Shown in pieces: positions 8,840 through 16,416 of a stretch of DNA of 64,000 bases. How positions within the stretch are numbered: position 1 is the first letter of the stretch; the number at the start of each line of letters is the position of its first letter. Below the pieces are notes generated by a model. That model was given only the letters and a program-made list of their open reading frames with translations, was not told where the DNA came from and did not search any database. The DNA comes from Pelagicoccus sp. SDUM812003. GTDB taxonomy: Bacteria > Verrucomicrobiota > Verrucomicrobiia > Opitutales > Opitutaceae. The stretch lies in NCBI RefSeq assembly GCF_031127815.1, contig NZ_JARXHY010000006.1, positions 124,001-188,000 on the forward strand, in the 5' to 3' direction. Made by a program: the position numbers and the translations under genes.

Positions 8840-10549
8840 TCAGGCCCGTTCGGCGCCGCGCGAGGCGAGGTTGACCGGGAGGCGGGCTCGGGCGATCAGC
8901 CCTTTGGGCTGGGTCGGGGTGAGGTCTAGCTGGCCGCCTTTGAGAGCGAGCTTGGTGCGAATGCGGAAAAGTCCGATCTGGTTGAGCGGAGTGGAGATGG
9001 AAATGAGGTTTTTCTCCAGCCCGACTCCGTCGTCCTCCACCTGCAGCACCCAGTCGTCTTCGTCTCGGAAAATGGCGATGATGCACTCGGAGGCGCGGGC
9101 GTGCTTGACCACGTTGGTCAGCAACTCCTTCAGGATCTCGTACAGCAGCTCGCGCTCGCGTTCGGTCTCGATGGCTCCATCGTTGTCGATGCTGAGATTG
9201 ACCCTCAGCTTGTGACCGTTCTGGGTGATGCTGACCAGGCGCTTGGCGGCTCCGACGAAGCCTTCGGTGTCAGGATTTGGCTCCGAGTAGTCGGCCTGGC
9301 TGCTGGAGGAGAAGTCGAAGGGGAAGGTGTTGGCGGACTGGTCCTGCTTTTGGCGCGTGATGGACTTGAGCACGCTTCGGAAGGCGCTTTGCTTGTCGAG
9401 GCCGAGCGAGGCGTTGTCCGAGCTGTGCTCTTTTTCCGAGGCGGTGGCGGAGGCTCCGCTGGCCGAGGAGACGCTTTCCTGAACCTCGTCCGAGATCGCA
9501 GGTTCGGCGGGTTTGGAGAAACTCGCTTTGCCAGGGGGCGCTGCCTGCTGAAGCGATTTCGTGGTCGAAGTCGACTGTGGCTCGGCCCCTTCGATGAGGT
9601 TTAGCCGGTCCAGCAGCAGCTGCAGTTCGTTGCCCGCCGCGGCAATCGCTTCGTCGCGCAGGGCCAGGGCTTTTTGGATGGCGGCGTTGGCGGACTCGAT
9701 GCGGTTTTGCAGATCCTCTGGAGATTGGGAGGCTTTGCGGAGGTAGCCAAAGAGCTTGGGGTGGGTGCTCGGTCCGCCCGGCTGGTAGCGGGCGCTGATT
9801 TCGAAGCGGTCGACGGAGCCGTCGTTTCGGGCGATGCGAAGGTTGGTGCGCAGGCTTCCTCGGGTCTCGATGCTGAGATCGATGGTGCGTTTGAAGCGGT
9901 CCTGATCGTCGGGGTGGGAGAATTCCAGTATGTCGTCGAGGTAGCAAGGGCGCCTGCCGTAGGCTGGCAGGCGAAGCTGCTTCTGGGCGTTTTCGCTTAG
10001 CTCGATGCGGCCGGTTTCCACGTCGAGCGACCAGGAGCCCAATTCGCCAGCCTCGATAGCGAGATCGCGTTCCTGAGCCAGGCGCGCTCGCTCCTTGGCG
10101 CTGCGCTTTCGCTCGGTCACGCTCTGCACCAGGTTGCTGATCAGGGTGGGCGAGAGGTCCTCGATGCGGCAGGTGGCGTCGATGCCCGCCGGAATCCGGA
10201 AGTCGTTTCCGGCCAGCAGTCGGCTGGTGGCGAGGGCTATGAGCGACAGGTGCGGGTCGGATTCGCGCACCAGATCGATGGCGCCTTGCTTGTCCTGAAA
10301 GTCGTCTAGGCGCAGAAAAACCACGTCGAATCCGCATACCTGCAGCAGGTGATTGGCGTCGTCGATGTGGGCGCAGTGCTGAAGCTTGTAGCGCTGGAGG
10401 CTGGAGCGTCTGAGATCCGCCCTGAGGGCAGCAGCGTCGTCGTCGTCGCGACAGATGGAGAGAAGAAAAAGCGTCTCTGCGGTCGAGGAGTCCTCAGAGG
10501 TGGTGGAAGAAGCGGAGGGATTGGTTTGGTGGTCGTCGGGTTGCGACAT
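8840..10549 (-). CDS. Kinase-like regulator: degenerate receiver, PAS and HATPase domains, no obvious phospho-His
   Basis: A 569-residue soluble protein. Residues about 25-140 look like a receiver domain whose phospho-acceptor position is not Asp (VVFLRLDDF). Residues about 155-275 form a PAS/PAC domain of the PAS_3 type. A coiled segment (about 280-315) and a long Ser/Ala/Gln-rich linker follow. The C-terminal ~130 residues are a HATPase_c domain of the NarX/HPK7 type: N-box EILKELLTNVVKHA, G1-box QVEDDGVGLEKN. In HPK7 kinases a dimerisation helix with an ELHD-like motif should precede; here the corresponding segment is AAGNELQLLLDRL, with no His. It may therefore be an ATP-binding regulator rather than an autophosphorylating kinase. 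It is monocistronic and tail-to-tail with the MFS gene. Confidence 0.75.
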   Translation of the reverse strand: MSQPDDHQTNPSASSTTSEDSSTAETLFLLSICRDDDDAAALRADLRRSSLQRYKLQHCAHIDDANHLLQVCGFDVVFLRLDDFQDKQGAIDLVRESDPHLSLIALATSRLLAGNDFRIPAGIDATCRIEDLSPTLISNLVQSVTERKRSAKERARLAQERDLAIEAGELGSWSLDVETGRIELSENAQKQLRLPAYGRRPCYLDDILEFSHPDDQDRFKRTIDLSIETRGSLRTNLRIARNDGSVDRFEISARYQPGGPSTHPKLFGYLRKASQSPEDLQNRIESANAAIQKALALRDEAIAAAGNELQLLLDRLNLIEGAEPQSTSTTKSLQQAAPPGKASFSKPAEPAISDEVQESVSSASGASATASEKEHSSDNASLGLDKQSAFRSVLKSITRQKQDQSANTFPFDFSSSSQADYSEPNPDTEGFVGAAKRLVSITQNGHKLRVNLSIDNDGAIETERERELLYEILKELLTNVVKHARASECIIAIFRDEDDWVLQVEDDGVGLEKNLISISTPLNQIGLFRIRTKLALKGGQLDLTPTQPKGLIARARLPVNLASRGAERA

Positions 10550-10967
10550 GAAACTACGATACGGTCGCTAGCGCGTTGGCTAGCTCGTAGACGCTGCGTT
10601 TGCGTGGTTCCTTTATGATTCGGGTGCTCTAGTGGATCGGAAGATGCTGATGGATGGACGCTCGGATTGGTTAAGGAGGAGGTGGTCGATGGCTGCTTGC
10701 TAGTCAGCTCGCTTGAGCTCTAGGGAAGTCGATCTCTAGTGGGAAGCGAGTCGGGACGACCTTTCGAGAAAAAGGTGTGGGCGTCGCCCGGCGAACTGCA
10801 ACAAACTGAAAAGTTATTCACAAGTTGTTTACAGTGTTAAGGTCAACAACCTTCTTCGAAAGTGGCGTCTTTTCTTCGGATTTCGAGTCATTCTGTATCC
10901 ATTTTTTGCTGGCGCCGCGATTTTGGGGAGAATCCGCTTCGGGCCTAGGATTGAGACGGTTTCTATA

Positions 10968-11022
10968 TTAACCACAAAAAGGGCGCCCGAACCATATTGT
11001 TCGAGCGCCTTTTGTAGTTAAC
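10968..11022. terminator. Extended hairpin with A/T flanks, terminator-like in both directions
   Basis: TTAACCACAAAAAGGGCGCC... pairs with ...GGCGCTCGAAC read from the other side: the inner arms GGGCGCCCGAAC and GTTCGAGCGCC flank the loop CATATT, the outer A-run pairs with TTTT, and TTAAC/GTTAA close the structure, with a few bulges. A GC stem with a T-run on both strands is the form of a bidirectional intrinsic terminator. No gene ends immediately next to it, so it may instead terminate a small RNA or protect against readthrough. Confidence 0.5.
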
Positions 11023-11219
11023 CAACCAACTAAGATTCTTTGGAAAGGGGAGTCAGGAAAGGAGGGCTGGGTTTTTTTTGGCGATGTCTTCTTATTCGGC
11101 ATCGGAGGCGTGTTTCATTAAGTCAAAATACCTTCAATACAGGTTTTTGATAATCTGAGACGAGCGATGCCGGCGGGTTGGGGAAGCGGGAGTGTAGGTC
11201 TTTCCCAAATACGATGAAA

Positions 11220-11241
11220 GCCGACCCTGGAGAGGGTCGGC
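11220..11241. repeat. 9-bp perfect hairpin, REP-like
   Basis: GCCGACCCT pairs perfectly with AGGGTCGGC around the loop GGAG. The flanks (AAAGCC... and ...GGCCTAC) give it the look of an extragenic palindromic repeat. No second copy was found in this window, so its status as a dispersed element is a guess. Confidence 0.45.
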
Positions 11242-11656
11242 CTACTAACATCAACAATAGGAAAACAGATTGGAAAAAATCTAAGATGTGTATTTCGAAA
11301 GCGTTGTATCCATGTTCGTTTACTTTCGATTTACAAAAGCGAGCATCGGGTTTTCCGGTCGAATCTCAAGCCTTTTAGGATCCTAGAGTGGGTTGAGAGA
11401 ATCCCTTAGGCTGCGTACGCGGCGGGGCGCTCGCTTTGAGCGTGAGACGGTTTCGGAGATTGGTCATCAGGAGGACGCGCCGCGGCGCAATTGCCCACGC
11501 GGCGCCGTTCGTACTCCAATTGGCGAGCTTCGTCGTCGACGGTCCGATCCGGGGGAAGCTTGGGCAGATTTCCGTTTCTGGATGCGGACGCTGCTTGCGA
11601 TCAGGATATTTATTTGAAGAAGGGCCGATAGTCTGTTGCTGATGGAGCCGCCTTAC

Positions 11657-12571
11657 ATGCAGTCCGTTTCGATGAAAGCGCGAATCGTTAACGTCATAAT
11701 CTTTTTTTGCGTCTTCCTTTGTCTGCGGATCGCGGCGCAGGAGGAGCCGAGCAGTTCCGCTGAGCAGTCCGCTTTGGAGCGGGTGGAGCAGGAGCGCGAG
11801 GAATCGCAAGCTCGTGCGGAAAACGGAGGGCGCCGCTCGACCGTCAGCGTACCGGTTCGCCGCCGATCCACGCTAGGGACCGCCGACCCGATTTTTCGAA
11901 ACGGGGTGCCGTACTACGACGAGTGGACCATCCGGGCCGGCGCCCAGCTGTTGCGGCTGCCTGCGTATCCCGGCTGGCAGGGCGTGAAGCCCAGTTCGGA
12001 GTTTTATCAGCTCAATGCGAACGCCGGAGAGCCTGGCTACCACTTGGCGTCGGTGTTGACCAACGCCCGCTACGTGCGGGAGACGCGGTCGCGCTACGTG
12101 AACTTCTTTTCGCTGATTTGGGTGCCGCAGGAGCATGCTTTCACGGTGATGACCTCCGCCACTTTCGACAGTTTTGCTCAGACGCTGCACGAGCGGCTGG
12201 TCTCCGAGCGGGCCGATTCGGTGACGCGAGAGGCATTTTTGGATTTCGAGAACTACCTGAGTTTCAAGATGGGGGAGGACGAGTCGGTGGAGGAGTTTGT
12301 CGACGGCTACCTCATTCGCTCGATCTACGAGAGCGATATGGTGACCTACTTCGCCAATTCGGAATTCGTTTTCCAGACCAGGAAGACCGAAATCCGCCAG
12401 CCGATGATCATGACCATCACCTACGCGCTGGTGGATGGTAAGCTTCTGCGCATCGACATCAAGCGCCTGTTCACCTCGGACGAGGACATGACTCGGATTT
12501 TGGGCTTCACGCGACAGTTCGTCGACGACATGCGGGCGGTCAACGCGCTCGGCGGGCGCAAGTTTCGCTAG
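11657..12571 (+). CDS. Exported conserved protein of unknown function
   Basis: A 304-residue protein with a signal peptide (MKAR then IVNVIIFFCVFLCLRIAAQ; cleavage near AAQ-EE). A Glu/Gln/Arg/Ser-rich, probably extended segment follows, then a compact globular domain from about residue 70 to the end (PYYDEWTIRAGAQLLRL ... AVNALGGRKFR). I recognise no family; there are no Cys pairs, lipobox or repeats. I chose ATG 11657 because GGAG lies nine bases upstream; ATG 11642 and ATG 11672 are in frame and cannot be excluded. The next gene starts 72 bases downstream, so they may be co-transcribed. Confidence 0.7.
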   Translation: MQSVSMKARIVNVIIFFCVFLCLRIAAQEEPSSSAEQSALERVEQEREESQARAENGGRRSTVSVPVRRRSTLGTADPIFRNGVPYYDEWTIRAGAQLLRLPAYPGWQGVKPSSEFYQLNANAGEPGYHLASVLTNARYVRETRSRYVNFFSLIWVPQEHAFTVMTSATFDSFAQTLHERLVSERADSVTREAFLDFENYLSFKMGEDESVEEFVDGYLIRSIYESDMVTYFANSEFVFQTRKTEIRQPMIMTITYALVDGKLLRIDIKRLFTSDEDMTRILGFTRQFVDDMRAVNALGGRKFR

Positions 12572-12643
12572 GTTGCGGCCGAGGGGCGGCATGCCGTTTC
12601 TTTTTCGATTGCAAGGCCGCGAAGGCGGGCTAGCGGTGTGGGT

Positions 12644-12937
12644 ATGAGCCTGAATCGCTACGAGCGCATGCTAAACGACTACATCGAAGCGAACCCTGAG
12701 GAGAAGCGCTTTTGGCTGGCTCGCGTGAAGGAGACGGCCGATGCTCCAGGTCGTCGCGAAGAGGCGGTGATGCAGCTCAACGCCATGCTGTGGGACTATT
12801 TCGAGGAGCGGGCGCGGCATGAGACGCCCTTCAGCTCGGTGGCCCACTACGAAGGTTCGGAGAAGATCAGCATGCTCAATCTTTCCGAGTATCTCCTGCG
12901 CATGTGGGCTCCGCCCAAGCCGAAGAAGCGGGCTTAG
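12644..12937 (+). CDS. Small conserved protein of unknown function
   Basis: A 97-residue soluble protein starting MSLNRYERML. It is predicted helical, rich in charged and aromatic residues (KRFWLARVKETAD, LWDYFEERARHE) and ends with a basic Pro/Lys tail (PPKPKKRA). The coding pattern (codon bias, absence of long competing frames) supports a real gene. I preferred ATG 12644 over GTG 12638. No domain is recognised. The 294 bases that follow, up to the next gene, contain no gene that I can support. Confidence 0.6.
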   Translation: MSLNRYERMLNDYIEANPEEKRFWLARVKETADAPGRREEAVMQLNAMLWDYFEERARHETPFSSVAHYEGSEKISMLNLSEYLLRMWAPPKPKKRA

Positions 12938-13231
12938 CCTGGAGTCTGTAGGGATCGTTCGCGAGCTCGTAGGGCGATGCTCGGCCCTTGGTTTCCCGCG
13001 GATCGGCCGTCGGAGCTGAAAGGGCAGTTTTCGGCAGGGAATGCAGCGTTTGCGGTTTTGAGAGTTGAAGCGCCTCTGAAACGCGAAGCGTGAAAAACCG
13101 TTTACCGGCCCCGTTGGGTCGGATCGGGAAAGTTTAAAATTTGTGGTAAATTGACGGCTAATTCGAGCAAGCGTTTGTGACTTCCGCCGTATCTGAACAT
13201 TGTTATCCTATTTTCCCCGCTCCTCACGTAA

Positions 13232-15298
13232 GTGAATCCGAGACAAAGAAACCGAAAAGAGTCCGCCACGCCGATTGCTTCGCAATGGGCTCGATTTCGA
13301 TTGGACGGACGATTGCTCGAGTGTTCCGACTGGCTGAGGTCGCGTTGGAGCGAGGGCGGGTTGTTGGAGATCGCCCAGCACGCCCGCGACTTCTTCTATC
13401 TCGGCGAGATGGACAGCGAAGCCTTCTACACTTCGTGGGTGAATTCGGTCAGAGGCGAGACTCGCGAGAGCACGCTTCGTCTGATCGGAAGGGAACGCGC
13501 CCGTTTCGTCTGCACCTTTGAGCCGGAGTGGAGCGAGAAGGAGAAGGTGGAAGGCGTGAAGGTGACCTTCAAGGAGCTCTCCAGTGGCGATCGCGCGGGC
13601 GGTACCAATCTGGAGGGACTTTACAAGTCGGCCTTCAGTTCGCTCTCGACCCCGCTCGCCATCACCGACGCGTCCGGTCGCGTGAAGGAGGCCAACCACG
13701 CCTTTCTCACCTTGATCAATCGCAATCTCGACGAGGCGGCTGGCGAAGTGCTCTTCGATCTGTTTGTAGCCCAACGAGGGGGGAACGACCGAAGCTTGTT
13801 CGAGAGCAATCTGGAGAATCGCTGCGACTTCCACCAAACCCTTCGCCTGCCGCGCAAATACGGCTCGGCCTTGCTCATCAAGCTAAACGCCAGCCTGATG
13901 GACGGCGACAGCGATAGTCTTTTCGTGTTTTCGGCCAACGTCATGGAGAACGCCTCCTCAGGCCTGAAGGAGGATCTCGATGCCTTGGCGAGCATACGAA
14001 CGCTTCTGGAGCAGTCGGAGCGGAGAGCCCCCGAGTTGGGCGGGACTCTGGAGGCTCTGCGCGAGCAGGTGGACGCTCTCAAGGCGGAGAGCGACGCCAA
14101 GTCGGAGTTTCTGGCCAGCATGTCGCATGAGATTCGCACCCCCATGAACGCGGTGATCGGGTTCTGCGATCTTCTATTGAACACTCGCCTGGACGACGAG
14201 CAGGGCGAATACGTGGAGGCCATCTATCAGAGCGGCCAGCTACTCATCCAGCTGATCGGGCAGGTGCTCGACTACTCCAAGATCGCCTCCGGACATTTGC
14301 AGATGGAGTCGGAGTCGCTCTCCCTCGAGCAGATCCTGATGGAGGTGCAAGCCATCATGGGCACTCGACTGCGCTCCAAGAATATCGTTTTCCTTCTCGA
14401 TCGAGACGGCCTGTCTCAGCCAAACGTTTTGGGCGATGCCACGCGGCTGAAGCAGATCCTCATCAATTTGCTCGGAAACGCCTACAAGTTCACCCGCAAG
14501 GGAGAGATTCGACTGGTAGCCGAATCCGACGACAGCCCCTTGCGCGATCATGTTTGCATCCGGGTGAGGGTGGAGGACACCGGCATTGGAATCGACCCGA
14601 CGCGTCTCGATTCGCTCTTCAACCCCTTCGCGCAAGCCAACAGCAGAATTGCGAGAGACTACGGAGGCACGGGATTGGGACTGGCGATCTGCAAACGACT
14701 TTGCCAAGCGATGTACGGTGACATTTGGGTGGAGAGCACATCGAAAGCCCATGGCTCCGTTTTCGCATTTGAAATTCATCTCCCCTTGGCTAGTATGAGT
14801 CGAAAGCCAGGCGAGGCATCCAACACTATGAAGCAAAGCACCCTCTCAGAAAAGACTGACAGCCCCAAGGCGCAGTCGCAGGCCTCGGAAAAGCGCTCGC
14901 AGGACAAGGATCCGCTGCGCGTGCTGGTTGTGGACGACAATCCGAACAACCTGCTGATCACCTCCAAGCTCTCGCAGCATCTCGGCTACGACTCCCAGAC
15001 CGTGAGCAACGGCGTAGACGCTATCGAGAAGCTGAAGGCGGAGGATTTCGACATCGTGCTGATGGACGTGCGTATGGCTCCGATCAACGGGATGGAAACG
15101 ACCCGCAAGATCCGCGACGGCGAGGCGGGGGAGCATTCCAAGGGCTCCTACATCATCGCCTTGACCGCTCACGCACTGCAGGGCGACAAGGAGAAATGCT
15201 TGGCCTCGGGCATGAACGACTACCTGTCCAAGCCCTTGACCTTGGAAAAGCTGGACGAGTCGCTCTCCAAGGCTCGCGAGGCCCTATCTCTCGATTGA
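13232..15298 (+). CDS. Hybrid sensor histidine kinase (PAS-HisKA-HATPase-receiver)
   Basis: A 688-residue cytoplasmic hybrid kinase without membrane spans. After an uncharacterised N-terminus (1-125), a PAS domain covers about 131-230 (SSLSTPLAITDASGRVKEAN), a coiled coil leads to the HisKA domain with H299 in SMSHEIRTPMN, and the HATPase domain follows (N-box LINLLGNAYKF, G1 VEDTGIGID, G2 YGGTGLGLAI). After a Ser/Lys/Gln-rich linker the receiver domain (about 565-685) has the acidic pair VVDDN, D612 in VLMDVRM, and the Lys in LSKPLT. All catalytic residues are present. The GTG start at 13232 has no clear Shine-Dalgarno, but no other in-frame start lies before residue 60. No response regulator gene is adjacent, so phosphotransfer probably ends in its own receiver or reaches a distant Hpt protein. 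Confidence 0.9.
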   Translation: MNPRQRNRKESATPIASQWARFRLDGRLLECSDWLRSRWSEGGLLEIAQHARDFFYLGEMDSEAFYTSWVNSVRGETRESTLRLIGRERARFVCTFEPEWSEKEKVEGVKVTFKELSSGDRAGGTNLEGLYKSAFSSLSTPLAITDASGRVKEANHAFLTLINRNLDEAAGEVLFDLFVAQRGGNDRSLFESNLENRCDFHQTLRLPRKYGSALLIKLNASLMDGDSDSLFVFSANVMENASSGLKEDLDALASIRTLLEQSERRAPELGGTLEALREQVDALKAESDAKSEFLASMSHEIRTPMNAVIGFCDLLLNTRLDDEQGEYVEAIYQSGQLLIQLIGQVLDYSKIASGHLQMESESLSLEQILMEVQAIMGTRLRSKNIVFLLDRDGLSQPNVLGDATRLKQILINLLGNAYKFTRKGEIRLVAESDDSPLRDHVCIRVRVEDTGIGIDPTRLDSLFNPFAQANSRIARDYGGTGLGLAICKRLCQAMYGDIWVESTSKAHGSVFAFEIHLPLASMSRKPGEASNTMKQSTLSEKTDSPKAQSQASEKRSQDKDPLRVLVVDDNPNNLLITSKLSQHLGYDSQTVSNGVDAIEKLKAEDFDIVLMDVRMAPINGMETTRKIRDGEAGEHSKGSYIIALTAHALQGDKEKCLASGMNDYLSKPLTLEKLDESLSKAREALSLD

Positions 15299-15329
15299 CA
15301 AGCGGGCGAGGCGCTCGCAAGAGAGTCGC

Positions 15330-15620
15330 ATGCCCACTCTCTCCAGCAAGGAAAAGGCCGCTTTGCGCGGCGTCGCCCAGCAGCTCCGACCAGCGGTCCA
15401 TATCGGCAAGAACGGACTTGCGGCCTCGGCGGTGCAGGAGCTTCGTAAGGCCTTCGAACGCGAGGAGCTGATAAAGGTGGCCTTCAAGGCGCACCGCGAC
15501 GAGTTGCCGCAGTTGATCGAACGGGTCGAGCAGCTCACCGAGAGCCAGTGCGTCGGGGGCGTGGGCAAGCGTCGCAGCTTCTACCGCCCGCAGCCGACTC
15601 AGTCGCAAATGGAGGGCTGA
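15330..15620 (+). CDS. yhbY: YhbY-family RNA-binding protein (CRM domain)
   Basis: A 96-residue protein made of a single CRM domain, the full length of the family. It begins LSSKEKAALRGVAQQL, has the diagnostic IGKNGL turn (the GxxG-like RNA-binding loop) and the following helix and strand AVQELRKAFEREELIKVAF. YhbY associates with pre-50S ribosomal subunits and is thought to aid ribosome assembly. It begins 31 bases after the hybrid kinase stop and may be on the same transcript. Confidence 0.9.
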   Translation: MPTLSSKEKAALRGVAQQLRPAVHIGKNGLAASAVQELRKAFEREELIKVAFKAHRDELPQLIERVEQLTESQCVGGVGKRRSFYRPQPTQSQMEG

Positions 15621-15765
15621 GACGCTCCGCCAGGCCGCGTAGAAAGTCTGTAAAAACCAGTTCCGCAGCAGGCGGAAATTTGACTCGGATCGCCCTAGGC
15701 AGCAGGTTTGGAGCCTCCGTTTGACGCGGAGAACGACTTGCCAGCTTTCACAGCCCACATCGCTC

Positions 15766-16416
15766 ATGAAGATTCTTTTCACCGGTTTCGCTCCGGAATC
15801 AGAAACTGCTAACCCAATGAGTTGGAAGTGGATCGAGCATGCCTCGCAGCATGTTTCGCACGACCACTTCGCCCAGGCGCTGCAGGTGCCCTTCTCGTGG
15901 GACGATTGCTTCGAGACCCTGCGCCCGACGCTCAACCAAGGCTGGGACGCGGTGGTCTGTCTCGGATCGCGCCCGATCGAAAGCCTAGCTATCGAACGAC
16001 TCGCTCTCAACGAGACCGACGCCGCCTGCAAGGACTGTCTGGGACGCCGCCCTCGCAGCAAGGTCATCGATCCCGATGGGGAGGCTGGCTACTGGACGGG
16101 GTTGCCCTACCGCGAGCTCGGTCTGACCCTCAGCGCCGACCGTCTCCCTTCCAAACCCTCCCACAGCGCCGGGGGCGGCCTGAGCAACTTTCTTTTCTAC
16201 AAGTTGATGAACTGGATCGCTCTCAGCCGCCGATCGCTGGTGGGCGGACTCATCCACGTGCCTGAGCAGGAAACGGCCGTCCCGGTCAGCGAAGAGGCCC
16301 AAAAGACGTTCGTTCGGAGCGTGTTCACCGCGTTGACTCGGTCTGCCGAGCGAAGCGACAGCCTGATGGTTGACCTGGATAGGATGCGCTCGCTCAGAGG
16401 ATCTCCAGCGCCATAA
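15766..16416 (+). CDS. Pyroglutamyl-peptidase I-like protein (C15 fold) with Ser in place of catalytic Cys
   Basis: A 216-residue homologue of pyrrolidone-carboxylate peptidase (C15), which removes N-terminal pyroglutamate with a Glu-Cys-His triad. The fold markers are present: N-terminal MKILFTGFAP, the Glu region (ESLAIERLALN, E77), the SAGGGLSNFLFY segment and GLIHVP with H164. In active enzymes the third motif contains Cys (AGxYxCNxxxY); here that position is Ser140. The Glu and His are kept. It may therefore be a pseudo-enzyme, bind pyroglutamate-like ends, or use Ser as a weak nucleophile. ATG 15766 aligns with the family start. Its last 23 bases overlap the 3' end of the opposite-strand phosphatase gene. 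Confidence 0.8.
   Translation: MKILFTGFAPESETANPMSWKWIEHASQHVSHDHFAQALQVPFSWDDCFETLRPTLNQGWDAVVCLGSRPIESLAIERLALNETDAACKDCLGRRPRSKVIDPDGEAGYWTGLPYRELGLTLSADRLPSKPSHSAGGGLSNFLFYKLMNWIALSRRSLVGGLIHVPEQETAVPVSEEAQKTFVRSVFTALTRSAERSDSLMVDLDRMRSLRGSPAP

Larger units (their letters stand above)
10550..11656. other. 1.1-kb intergenic region with hairpins, no convincing gene
   Basis: Short open frames exist on both strands but have no recognisable domains and unnatural composition. The region holds a long AT-flanked hairpin (10968-11022), a 9-bp GC-rich hairpin (11220-11241), and an AT-richer stretch around 10800-10930 with a single DnaA-box-like TTATTCACA (10814-10822). It separates two outward-facing genes (starts at 10549 on the minus strand and 11657 on the plus strand), so promoters for both must lie here; I cannot assign -10/-35 elements with confidence. 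Confidence 0.7.

Noticed and set aside
10814-10822. DnaA-box-like TTATTCACA in the gene-poor gap
   Set aside because: Only one copy, no cluster, no dnaA or other origin genes nearby; not enough for an origin.
11375-11809. Minus-strand open frame of 144 codons over the 10.5-11.7 kb gap and the start of the next gene
   Set aside because: Overlaps the signal-peptide part of a supported gene, has biased composition with many Pro/Arg and no domain; judged a shadow.
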